Below are positions 25,201 to 52,681 of a stretch of DNA of 64,000 nucleotides, piece after piece. This DNA is from Callipepla californica brunnescens (taxonomy: Eukaryota > Chordata > Aves > Galliformes > Odontophoridae), in assembly GCA_023055505.1 (NCBI GenBank), contig JALIRH010000013.1:5332001-5396000 (forward strand), in the 5' to 3' direction. A model generated the notes under the pieces. The model worked only from the letters and a program-made list of their open reading frames with translations, was not told the DNA's origin and did not search any database. The translations under genes were made by a program, and so were the position numbers. Positions within the stretch are counted from its first letter, which is position 1. The number at the start of each line of letters is the position of its first letter.

Positions 25201-27480
25201 GGTTCAATGAATGCAGAGGTGTTTGATGTGGGGTTCTGTTTCTGTATGTGGTCCTCTTCAAGAGCTTCATAACCACCAAGCTCTCTGAGTGCCTGAAAAG
25301 AACTGTGAGTTCCTGAACTATCTTTTCAGCAGCAAACACAGTTTATAAATATTTTTTAGACAACAAATGAGGCTGTGTAATAAGCAAGAAAACTATACAG
25401 TACATTTGAAAGTCAACCTAATGATGGATTTAGAGGCTTAAGGTGGCTCTTGTACTATACTTGTTTATGTCTTTGATTACATTCTGTGCATCTCCAGCAA
25501 CCAGATGTGATGCTGAAACAGGGAGCTTGGTGCATCCCGTTCCACTGGGTTTGGTGAGGTTGAACAGCGATGCATTTAGCATGTCTCAGAAACACCACAC
25601 ACTTGAAGTGCTGCTTAGATTAGTCAAGTTAAAGGCAGAACTCTACAGGAAATATTTAAATTGGGTATTAGGATAGAAGCAACCCCTAAGAGCCATCTAA
25701 GTGCCTGTGTAGGCGATGCAGCCCAGGGAGACTTCCTGCTTTTCCCAGGTGTGCCACTGGGCTTCATTTTTCTGGTGACCACTTCTGTTTATAGAGTGAG
25801 TACAAGGGAGTTGCTTGGAAGGGAACATTGCAGTGTACATAGATTTGAGTCATGAAGTCTGTTAACACACAGTTCCTGGTACCAGCCCCGTCCATTTTAT
25901 CTCCAGATAAGAGTCTTTGCTCCAACTGTGGCAAAGTGACTGCTGCTGCTTGCTCCGGGCCGACAGCCTGCAGCGTGACAAAAGCTTCCACATCATCATC
26001 CCTTCTCATTTTAGCCACAATGAGACCAAAGCAGACTCAGCTTTCTACATTCTATTCTTTTCCTAAGGTGGCATTTGGGCAGGCAGCACTGCTCCAGCAG
26101 CACTGAGCCAAGAAGCAAGCAGCAGCAGGCAGGCCCCTCCTGCTCCCCTCACAGCAGCATAACCCTGGGTGGCTTGAGGGGGGAACCAGAGGACATGCTG
26201 ACATTGCAGTAAAGGCACAAGAGCATGCAGGTGTGTGCTGACCTGCAGCTGGCTGGCAACATTTTGTGCACCTTTTAAAATTGCTGGTTTTGCAGAGGAT
26301 CGATGCTCTGTCAGGTGAGAGCTTGTGCATACTACAGAGTTGACACAGACTGTTGCTGAAATAGCCCTGCAGGTTGTGACTGTGCTCACAACCAGTTTCT
26401 GTGGCTCACTGCCTAGAGGATAACAGCAGCTCCCATTTCAGATGAGGGTGAGCATGGAAATACTCAGCCATACCACTTTACACATCCAGAGCCTGAGCCC
26501 CACGTGCCAAAGGGGCATTCTCTTCAGCATCATGTTCCCTGCCATAGAAAAGTTTGGCCCATGTTTTCACCAAGCACAGAACTGACACTCAGGATATTTT
26601 TGTTGTCTTGGTCACACAAGTACAGGAGCACTCCTAAGAGGCAATGCTGCCCTCTGTTATGTCTTCAGCTACTACCACGTGGCTGCACATGCACAACCAG
26701 CTACTCCCATCTCAGCTCCAGGCTTTGAATCAGCTTCTATCGAATGAGATGGAATGAAGAAAGCAGAGCTGCCTTCTCCAAGCACCTGAGCACCCTGTAT
26801 TCCTCCCGAGCTTTAGAGAACTGGACAAGGTGTTCTGCATTCACCAAGGGCACTCTAACCTACTGTAAGTTACTGTAATTATTTCTAGCCTTCATCCACT
26901 GCTTTTTCACTACAAATTTCAGATATTAACATTTAAATAAAAATCGGTATATTCACTTTGTCATTTGTAATAGCATCCAATTTCAGGGATTAAAACCAGA
27001 TGAAACTGACTGCACTGTCTGCTTAGAAGATGATCTGTATTTTGCTTTATGTTTGTTTTGATGCATTATCTTTTTGGTGAAATTAGTACAGAAATTTCAA
27101 GGCAATCATAAGTCCAGTGTAATCATTCTGAATGAAACTGCATGAGAAATACTTTTAAAAATGGAAACATACTAACAAAGTTATCTTCAAATGGCCATTA
27201 AAAAAAATGTGATTGAATTAACAGGAAATAAAGATTATTCCATGCTCATACAAGGCATGACTCCAATGCTGGTAATCAGACTGACCACTGGTAATTCTGG
27301 TTATCAGATGTAGCTCTACAAATACTTTTGTTGTGCTCAGTGAGAGTACTTATGAGGGCAAATACTGCTGGCATAGTAGGTATAGGTGGGTGCATCGGGG
27401 CTTCTTGGATTCAAAGGTTTATTATTAACAAAACACTCATTTGCTCTCACCCCACAAAATGGTTTCAACTGAACAATCAC
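19211..27480. other. Intergenic stretch upstream of VSIG1
   Basis: No exon, RNA gene or repeat family is recognised across about 8 kb. The short open frames present have no recognisable content. Confidence 0.5.
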
Positions 27481-27656
27481 ACCACTAGTCGGAGAAAGGC
27501 ATACACGTGATAAAGGAGGGTGAAAAAGCTCGCTGACGTGCTGATACACGGCTGATAAGAAAAACAAAAAGCCACTTGAAAAAAACCCCACTCAGATGAG
27601 TTTTAGTTGAAGCCAGAAGCTGCATCTGGTCTCTTTTCTCTCCAAACGTCAAGAAG
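27481..27656 (+). promoter_or_regulatory. VSIG1: VSIG1 5' UTR / proximal promoter region
   Basis: The 180 bp before the VSIG1 start codon contain a CACGTG E-box (about 27505), several GATAA cores (about 27510 and 27553) and TGACGTG. There is no CpG island and no convincing TATA box, which fits a tissue-restricted gene. The transcription start cannot be placed from sequence alone. Confidence 0.35.
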
Positions 27657-45401
<17,745 letters not shown>

Positions 45402-48400
45402 AGTTCATTTTAATACAGTTTTCCTCGTTGGCTTTGGATCACATTACTAAAAAAACAAAAACAAACAAACAACAAGAAACATCACTGAATTAACACAGCA
45501 AAGTGGCTAAACTCATTCGTATTGTGAACCCCTGGACTGGAGATTGAAAAGGATGGTACAGACACATTTCGTGAATAGCAGATTTGGCCTTCAAAGTTAA
45601 CCAGTGTAACTTACTATCTAGTTATACGTACATGTAGGTATAAAAAGATTACCATCTGAAATCATCCAGTCTAGTTTGCAAAGCTAATTGGAAAATGCTC
45701 TTGATCTTTGGAGAAAGTAAGAACTTCACAGTCAACTAAAAGGAAAGCTGCATGTGTGCATACAGTTCTGAACCACAGCAGCCTTCTCCCCACGTTTCCC
45801 ATGCACTGAGATCCACCATCACAGATTACATTGCTGTGTTTAGAAGATCTGGTTTTGCACTTCAGAAGTGAGCACAAGCTCCATCAGAGTGCAGAAACAG
45901 ATTTATTTGGACCAATGAAATCTTATAATTCTGAATTCCACTTGAAGCTAAAGAAAAAAACACAACAAAAAACAAATCAAGAAGAAAAAAAAAAGTAGAC
46001 TTCTACTGTGTTACCAAACAAAGAGTACAGCTTTATTAGCAATGACCTTCTGACTTCAGAGTTCCCAAGACATCAGCGTTCTGGAGTTGTGCATTTCACC
46101 AGTTCTAGTTTTCAGTTTAATGGAATTAGTGGCTGGGTACCCATTTCAGACTGGTTTCCAGACAACAGGAGCTGGAAACTCAGGTCCCTTACCCAGTTTA
46201 GGTACACAGAGTAGAAGACTCCCCATGAAAAGCAGATATTTACCTGTTTTCAGACCTCAGAAATTAATACTGCCAACTACAAAACACATCAGCTTCCTTT
46301 GCCTGAGATGACTTGCATCAGATTTGCAGGCAACAAAGTCATGCTTTTTTTCTGCCTGTCTCTTTAGCCCAGTGTAACTTTGACCACTTTCTGCAGTTGA
46401 AAGCTTCAGGAGGAAAGGTAAATAATGCATGCACAACAACAGACAACAGCTCAGTAATGAGCTCTCTCTTGGAAAAGGCAATTGATCCACAGGCACTGAC
46501 TACTAGACACTTGTCTAGTGAAGTAAAAATCCTCCTCTCTCTGGGCCCACTTTCCAAAGATAAGCAATCCTGTTCAGATCTTCAAAAGGGCAAAGCTACT
46601 GCTTTCAGAAGAGCCAGAAAACAAAGGGATTCTGGTTCATGTCTGTTCAAGGAACAGACATTCGGACTCAGCATCTCCCTTCTGTTCTACATGAGGCAGA
46701 TACTCCCTGAAATAAGGAGACACTGCTTTCAACCTTATGCACTGCAGATAAATGTATGACTCAGGGATCTGCTACATTTGGGCATTTAAGCCTCTTATAG
46801 GAACTGCTATTCATAAATCCTTTGGTGATTGTTCCTAGCCTGTAACTATTAGCTACATGCCACATTCATCTTTAAAATAGATGATCTAAAGATGCAACTG
46901 TGCTAAAATTTTCCAGTTCAGTTGACACTACTGAGTACCTCCACCAACACGAAGGCATGAAGTCCTAATGGAGATTCAGGTTGAATCATTAAATGTAACT
47001 GTATTTGCTGTTCTTTCTACACAGGTTTGTAGCTTTCAAGAGATTTAACACAAGTGCTCCAGTCTTTAGCCTCACTCTAGAGGAAGAAAGCATTTACAGC
47101 ATTCTGGTAACTGTTTTAGCTAAGAACAGCTCCTGACAGAACATGGTCAAACCCTTACTAGTGCCAACACTGCCCTATTGTATCAGCAGATGATACCCTC
47201 CTTTCTCTCTACAACACCCAGCTTAAGTCACAACCTGTATATATGCTTCTTCTTAATCAGGCACTTCTTTTATTAGATCTATTACTAAGCAAAGTCTGCA
47301 ATCTCTAACCATGCAATCTAGCTTTAGTGGCTTAATGAGTATTTTTTAGATTCACACCCAAATAGTTTTGCAAGCAGGCAACAATCTGTCACTGAGCAAG
47401 AGCAGCAACAGCAGGAGTGCCACCTGGGTGCCATTTCTTACCAATGATGTTGCTTAATGAGGTAATTCAAATGAATTATTGGTCCAAGGGAGCCCTTCTA
47501 CTTGGCTGACACTGGTATTAATTTTAAATAGCTGCTTCTCTGATGCTCCTAGACCTTCTTCTACCCTTGCCTTTTGTGGATGAACATATACAACTCTCCT
47601 TATCACACTGCTTTTGTTGTAATCTCTTGTACCTTGTCAACTGTAGTTTCTTACATTTGTACAAATTTCAGGTCTCCACAACTACACCATTGTGACTGTA
47701 TGGGGGTGGTGGGGAAATACATTATGTGGACGTTTATCACCAGTTTTTAACCTTTCCTTATCTCATTTCCACACATTTTTCTGCATGTATTCCCCATGTA
47801 ACTGATCAGTGACTTTGTAATTACATTGTATGGCTAACACAAAGTTCCTAGACCACCACATCTGCTGAAAACAGAACTTTCTCAAGTTATGTTAACGCTT
47901 TTATATGAAACAAAGAATGCAACTTGTTGTTAAACAACCCTCCTTTACTTCTACCCAGCAGTTTGCAATAGTTTAAGAACAATCCAGGAAAACAAAAACC
48001 CAAAGAAAGAAAGAAACAAACAAAAGCTGAATGGATTGCTGGGGATGAGGAAAATAACAAATACATTTGGTTTTGGTTTCCTAATATAGAAATGTTTCTG
48101 TAAGCCTTCTCACAGATGTCTGTCCTTATGAAGTTTCTCTCATGTAAAATAATTTATTATAAAGAACAGGGCACTGTTTGTAGCTTTCCACTGATGCTTT
48201 TAACAAAGCTTAAGCCAAATTAGATACTGATGCATGGCATGTAGCTCAGAAACCCATCAGAGCTATGCAGGATGCAGTCTCTCAGTATTTGCCTCTGATG
48301 TTTCAGCAGTCTTTCCTGCATGGATCATTTATCTCCTCCTGACAGAGCAGGGGTCACTAACATGGAAAGCAGGTACTAAGCCAACATCATCCAGGTGTTG

Positions 48401-48960
48401 TGTCATCTGTCATCATCCAGAGATGCGAATGTACAAAGATACACAAAGCTGTGGCAGTTCTAGGGTGGGTTTTTTTCTTCATTTCTTTTCTACACAAAGA
48501 TCAAGAACCAACACAGAACTGTATCTTCAGCTTTTTTCAACTCAAGTTTTCAGCAGCATCTGCATCACATATAAGAAACAACATTTACTCAGCCAAGTTT
48601 CTGCTAACTGCAAGGCCTGCAGAGCCAGGGGTTACCATAAAGACAAGCTTCTGCCACTGCTCTCAGAAGGTATTCTCAACAAAATTTAGCCTGCACTTTT
48701 CTTTGTAGGGTAAATAATTGGTGAAAATATTTGTTTAGATTTAAGTTTCTGTCTTGCTTATCAAAATAAATTGTATTAACTTAATCCCTACCAGTTAAAC
48801 TATAGAAGCCATCATCTTCTGCTTCAGCACTTCTTTGCAGCTGAAAAAAAAACCCTATTCTATCTCCATACTGTGTAAGAGCTGGCAGCCTTTCAGCTGA
48901 CTTGCTCGTTTTGTCCCAGTTAGTTTTGTTACAAATAAAGTTTTATAACACCAAGGACTG
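45402..48960 (+). other. VSIG1: Probable VSIG1 3' UTR with alternative poly(A) signals
   Basis: No other exon is recognised between the VSIG1 stop codon and the PSMD10 side. Candidate poly(A) signals on the plus strand are ATTAAA near 46988, AATAAA near 48765 and AATAAA at 48934-48939. The last is followed by a T-rich stretch and gives the longest 3' UTR, about 3.5 kb. Which signal is used cannot be decided here. Confidence 0.45.
48934..48939 (+). terminator. VSIG1: Candidate distal poly(A) signal for VSIG1
   Basis: Canonical AATAAA in the context ACAAATAAAGTTTTATAAC. It is the last plus-strand signal before the convergent PSMD10 unit. Confidence 0.45.
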
Positions 48961-48977
48961 CTGTTACGGAAAGCGTC

Positions 48978-48983
48978 TTTATT
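48978..48983 (-). terminator. PSMD10: Candidate distal poly(A) signal for PSMD10
   Basis: TTTATT on the plus strand reads AATAAA on the minus strand. It lies 1.2 kb past the PSMD10 stop codon and 38 bp from the opposing VSIG1 signal. An ATTAAA near 49755 is a nearer alternative. Confidence 0.4.
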
Positions 48984-48999
48984 TCAGAGAACTTCATGA

Positions 49000-49462
49000 G
49001 CATGATTTGTTCAGACAGAACTCACCCACCAGTGCTACAACAGATCTTCCCAATGTCAGAACAGGATGCTGAAGACCAGATCCTTTCTCTCTGTGCAGCT
49101 TTCCACCCACTCTGCCCCAAGCCAGTAGCACCACATGAGATTGCTGTGGCCAGTGCACAGGACACAGCACTTGGTCTCACTGAAGCTCATACAATCGGCC
49201 TCAGCCCAGCGACCAGCCTGCCCAGATCCTGCTGCAGGGCCTTCCCACTCTCAGGCAGATCCACATCCACCCAACTTGCTGTCAGCCACAAACCTGCTGC
49301 AGGTGCACTCAATCCCCTCATCAGTATCACCAATAAAGATATTAAACAGGGCCTGCCCTGCTTTTGACCCTGGGAAACACCACTAGCAAATGCAGTCGCC
49401 AGCAGGATTTAACCCTGTCCACCAGTGCTCCCTGGGCCTGGCCATCCAGGCAGTTGTTTTTT
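49000..49462 (-). mobile_element. CR1 LINE fragment, antisense
   Basis: The right half is the reverse complement of a standard CR1 segment: GGTGCACTCAATCCCCTCAT, CACCAATAAAGATATTAAAC, GACCCTGGGAAACACCAC and CCTGGCCATCCAGGCAGTT. The left boundary near 49000 is approximate. It lies downstream of the PSMD10 stop codon and may be part of that gene's 3' UTR. Confidence 0.85.
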
Positions 49463-50203
49463 TTCCATTATGCAGTAAGTATTCTCACCTCTATTGCTAA
49501 ATGCTAAAATACTGAATTTAATTCCAATCACACCAAAAACAAAACACGAATAAAGAAAATCCCAGCCTCCCCAACAACAGTTCAGGCAGGGATTACCGGT
49601 ACAAAATTAAGGGACATGAATGAGCTACTGGCAGGCACACTGAAGTTCTCAACCATCCTTATTAACAAGGCATTTAGAGGATGTCTTCTCTCCTGGCCAA
49701 ACCAACCCTTGCATGACTGCAATCATGAAAGAAGTTGCTAGTTTTTTGTTTTTTTTTAATATCCTACACATAAAAGATGGTTGCTTTCCTTCTTACTCCT
49801 ATGCGTATTTTAAGAATTCAGCAGGAAATCACCTTACAATCATGCTTTATCCCTTAAGTTATTACCTGAAGCACAGTGAGTAGGAATATCATTTTGAGAC
49901 TCTCAAAGTTGTTTGAAAGAAACAACCATAAAATGGACTGTGAAATAGAAGGAATGACCTCATGTATCCAGACCATACAGTGGACTGAAAGAAAACTGGA
50001 ACATATCAGAAGTACATTAAAAGATCTGTTTAATCACCAGTAAGAACAAATGACTGTTTCGGCAGTATACTTGAAGCAAACCCAGAGATAAGACATTTGA
50101 GTACCATGCTCACACATGACATCCTTGTTGAACTATCAAAACATGAGGTTAGCAATCTCAAACACGAGCACAACAGAGAAGACAGCCAAGCCAGAGGGCC
50201 CCT
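49463..50203. other. PSMD10: PSMD10 3' UTR / 3' flank
   Basis: AT-rich sequence with no exon on either strand. It adjoins the PSMD10 stop codon, so its right part should be transcribed as 3' UTR on the minus strand. The extent depends on the poly(A) signal used. Confidence 0.5.
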
Positions 50204-52176
50204 CTAGCCCTCCACCATTCTTTTAAGCATGGCTCCCAGGCCACCCTTTGCCACTTTCAGTGGGGTCAGCTCTTCTTTATTCTCAATGTGAATACTCGCA
50301 CCGTGAGACACCAGCAGCTTTGCCTCATCCACTCTCTCTTCATCGCAGGCTAAGTGACTGCAATAAAAACAAGAAACCCACAACCTCTTTTGAGTAGTCC
50401 AACTTTATGAAGAGCAATAATTATGCCTTGTCAAAACAAGAGCAAGACAAGAATGTCAGGGGCAAGGAGGGGAGAGAAATCCTAGAAAAACAAAGCCACA
50501 CATAACCAGCTACCTACAAAGACTTCACAGTCTGGTTCTGCGGTCAGCAAAGCTAAGCAGTACAAAATCCAGAGTGGAATGGGAAAATAGTATTTCAAAA
50601 GCAATTTCAAAATTCTATTTCAAAAGCAATAAACCAAATCATAAAGAATTACTGTAAATTAAATTACTGTAAATGCAGCAAGCGCTTTTTTTTCAATCAA
50701 GTATCCTATCTTGAGAATAAATGCATGTGTCCTACGATAAACTGGAGTTTATGTACAGCAAAAACACCCTGCTCAATCTTATTCACGGCAAAATCTTGAT
50801 TCCACTGCAGACAAGGCAGAGTTCTGCCACCAACTTCAAAGCGGGTAAGGTTTCACTCCTACAGATTCAAGCTGCATTCTGAGGCAATAACAAACACTGG
50901 ACTAGTTATACTTTAATTGCATCTTATTTTCCTTAGAGAAGTGAGGAAAAGTTTCCAAAATTAGTTCTTACTCGACAGGACAGAGCAGGCCAGTTCCTTA
51001 TGACTGAGATGTTATTAGCATGCTTTCTAACCCCTGGCAGAAATGGAATGTATTCCAAGTTACTATAAGAGGTGCTCTACATTTTATAATAGATGTCTGT
51101 ACAGACACACTTATGCAAAACACTAATTATGATTTTCTCAAATCCTTTTCAATTACACAGGGATGTGAAGGAAAGGAGTATTCTGAGGCACCCTGAAGTT
51201 AAAAAATGAATCTGAAGTGACGAAGCTTCATTTCATAGAAATTATGCTACAGCCAAACCAAAAAGAAAAAAGAAAAAGGCAAAAGCAAGCAACCAGCCAA
51301 AATCACTTACAGGGGTGTGTTCCCTTCCGAGTCCTGTATGTTAACAGATGCATTGTGCCGCAGCAGGATCTGGATCATCTTTAGGTTCCCTTTGGCTGCT
51401 GCTCTGTGTAACGGGGTAGATTCAAAATGGTCTGTCGCATCAGGATCAGCTCCGTTCTCTAAAAGCATGACCGCAATCTGAAGGCATCGAAAGGGCAAGA
51501 GGGGAAAAAAAAAAGAAACACCTGAAGAAAAGCTCCTATAACGAAATACTTTCTGTGAGCGCAGCTCCAGCAGCAGCCGTACCTCCTGCTTATTTTTGGA
51601 GGCTGCGTAGTGCAGGGGAGTGCAGCCGTTCTGATTGACAGCATTGACGGGAGCCCCCTTATCGATGAGGGCCTTCACGATCTCATCGCGGCCCGCCGAC
51701 GCAGCGATGTGCAGCGGAGTCCAACCGGCCTGCAGAGGAGAGCGCACAAGTCACGAAAGCAAAGAGAAAAACACAGCACCGCCACGAGACCGCCCGCGGT
51801 TCGGGGACGGCGGCCCCGAGAGCCCCCGCGCCCAGGCCCGGCCCCGAGAGCCCCACTCACGTCGTCCTTGTCGCCCACGGGCACGCCGAGCCCCAGCAGC
51901 AGCTCGGCCACCGCCGCGTGTCCCGCCGAGCAGGCCCAGTGCAGCGCGGTGCGGCTGTCCTGAGGGGAGGGAGCGGCGGTCAGCGGGCCCCGGGCCGCCC
52001 CGACGGGCCCAGGGCCGCCCCGCCGGGCCCCGCCGCCGCCGCGTCGCGCTCTGCCGGCTGACCTGGTCGGTCGCGGTGGCCAGGGCCCTGTCGCGCAGCA
52101 GCAGGCCGCGCAGCTCCTCCAGGCGCCCGGCGTAGGCCAGGTTGCACACCTCGACGTTGGACACCGCGCCCTCCAT
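50204..52176 (-). CDS. PSMD10: 26S proteasome non-ATPase regulatory subunit 10 (gankyrin), 5 exons, 226 aa
   Basis: Exons on the minus strand: 52176-52063, 51959-51861, 51729-51583, 51477-51311 and 50357-50204. They sum to 681 bp, giving 226 aa, the same length as human gankyrin. The protein is an ankyrin-repeat chaperone that binds the ATPase Rpt3/PSMC4 during assembly of the 19S regulatory particle, and in mammals also RB1, CDK4 and MDM2. Repeats follow one another from about residue 37, for example DSRTALHWACSAGH, GWTPLHIAASAGRDEIVKAL, NGCTPLHYAASKN and TPLHRAAAKGNLKMI. The RB-binding LxCxE motif (LACDE, residues 178-182) is kept. The N-terminus MEGAVSNVEVCNLAY matches the family, and the ATG has a strong context (GGCATGG). 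The C-terminus ends KRMVEG as in human. It shares a divergent promoter with ATG4A. Confidence 0.97.
50591..50675. repeat. Two adjacent short tandem duplications in PSMD10 intron 4
   Basis: TATTTCAAAAGCAAT occurs at 50591-50605 and again at 50616-50630 (25-bp period). AATTACTGTAAAT occurs at 50647 and 50662 (15-bp period). Confidence 0.85.
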
Positions 52177-52288
52177 GCCGCCCCGCCGACTGGGGGACGC
52201 CCCGCCCCTTCCCGCGCGCTGTCCAATCGGTGAGGCGCGGCGGCGAGCCCGGCCAATCGCGCCCCGGAGGCCGTCGGCGCGCCGCGGG

Positions 52289-52310
52289 GGCTGCCGGGAT
52301 TTGTAGTCCT
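52289..52310 (-). promoter_or_regulatory. ZNF143-type (Staf/SBS) promoter motif, minus orientation
   Basis: On the minus strand this reads GGACTACAAATCCCGGCAG, close to the ZNF143/THAP11 consensus ACTACAATTCCCAGAATGC. It lies 113 bp from the PSMD10 start codon and points toward that gene. Confidence 0.7.
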
Positions 52311-52345
52311 CCCCGCGGGACGCGGAGCGCCGCCGCCTTGCGGCG

Positions 52346-52366
52346 GAACTACAGCTCCCGGCGTGC
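52346..52366 (+). promoter_or_regulatory. ZNF143-type (Staf/SBS) promoter motif, plus orientation
   Basis: It reads GAACTACAGCTCCCGGCGTG, matching ACTACAnnTCCC plus a GC-rich end. It lies 67 bp from the ATG4A start codon and is inverted relative to the motif about 37 bp away. Between them is GCCGCCTTGCGGC, a perfect 5-bp-arm palindrome. Confidence 0.75.
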
Positions 52367-52416
52367 CCCGCGCGGCCGCCGTGTCGCGCCTCGGCGTCGG
52401 GGCGAGGAGGAGGAGG

Positions 52417-52681
52417 ATGGTGACGGCGGAGGATGGAGTCAGGTGAGCGGCGGCGGGACGGGGCCGAGGGGTGAGGGGAGCGGCGGGGCCGGGCCGGGCC
52501 GCCGTCTGCGGGGACCTGCTGAGGTAAACCCCGCCGGGCTCGGCGCGGGGGCCGCGCGTGGGGCTCGGGGCGGCGGCTCGGGGCCTTCGGGCCGGGCCGG
52601 GCGGTCCGCGTCTTCCCTCAGGTGGATAAGGACGGCGGGCCGTGAGCGCTGCGCGTCCCCTCCAGTTCTATCCAGGTATGA
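52417..52681 (+). other. Overlapping upstream ORF of ATG4A (13 codons, spliced)
   Basis: An ATG at 52417, 16 bp before the ATG4A start and in a different frame, reads MVTAEDGV in exon 1. It continues across the intron (52442/52666) as SSIQV and stops at TGA 52679-52681. Both this ATG and the main one have the context AGGATGG. It would divert scanning ribosomes, but only if the transcript starts upstream of 52417, which is unknown. Confidence 0.6.

Larger units (their letters stand above)
51750..52670. promoter_or_regulatory. CpG island spanning the PSMD10-ATG4A divergent promoter
   Basis: Very GC- and CpG-rich sequence covers PSMD10 exons 1-2, the 256-bp gap between the two start codons, and ATG4A exon 1 with its first intron. 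CCAAT boxes lie at 52223-52227 and 52253-52257, exactly 30 bp apart, a spacing typical of NF-Y promoters. There is no TATA box. The arrangement is that of a bidirectional housekeeping promoter. Confidence 0.9.

Noticed and set aside
25764..26018. Minus-strand 84-codon frame with an exon-like composition
   Set aside because: No family resemblance, no confident splice sites and no neighbouring exons.
51635..52135. Plus-strand 166-codon frame opposite PSMD10
   Set aside because: It is antisense to PSMD10 exons 1-3 in a CpG island and has low-complexity composition; a shadow of the real gene.
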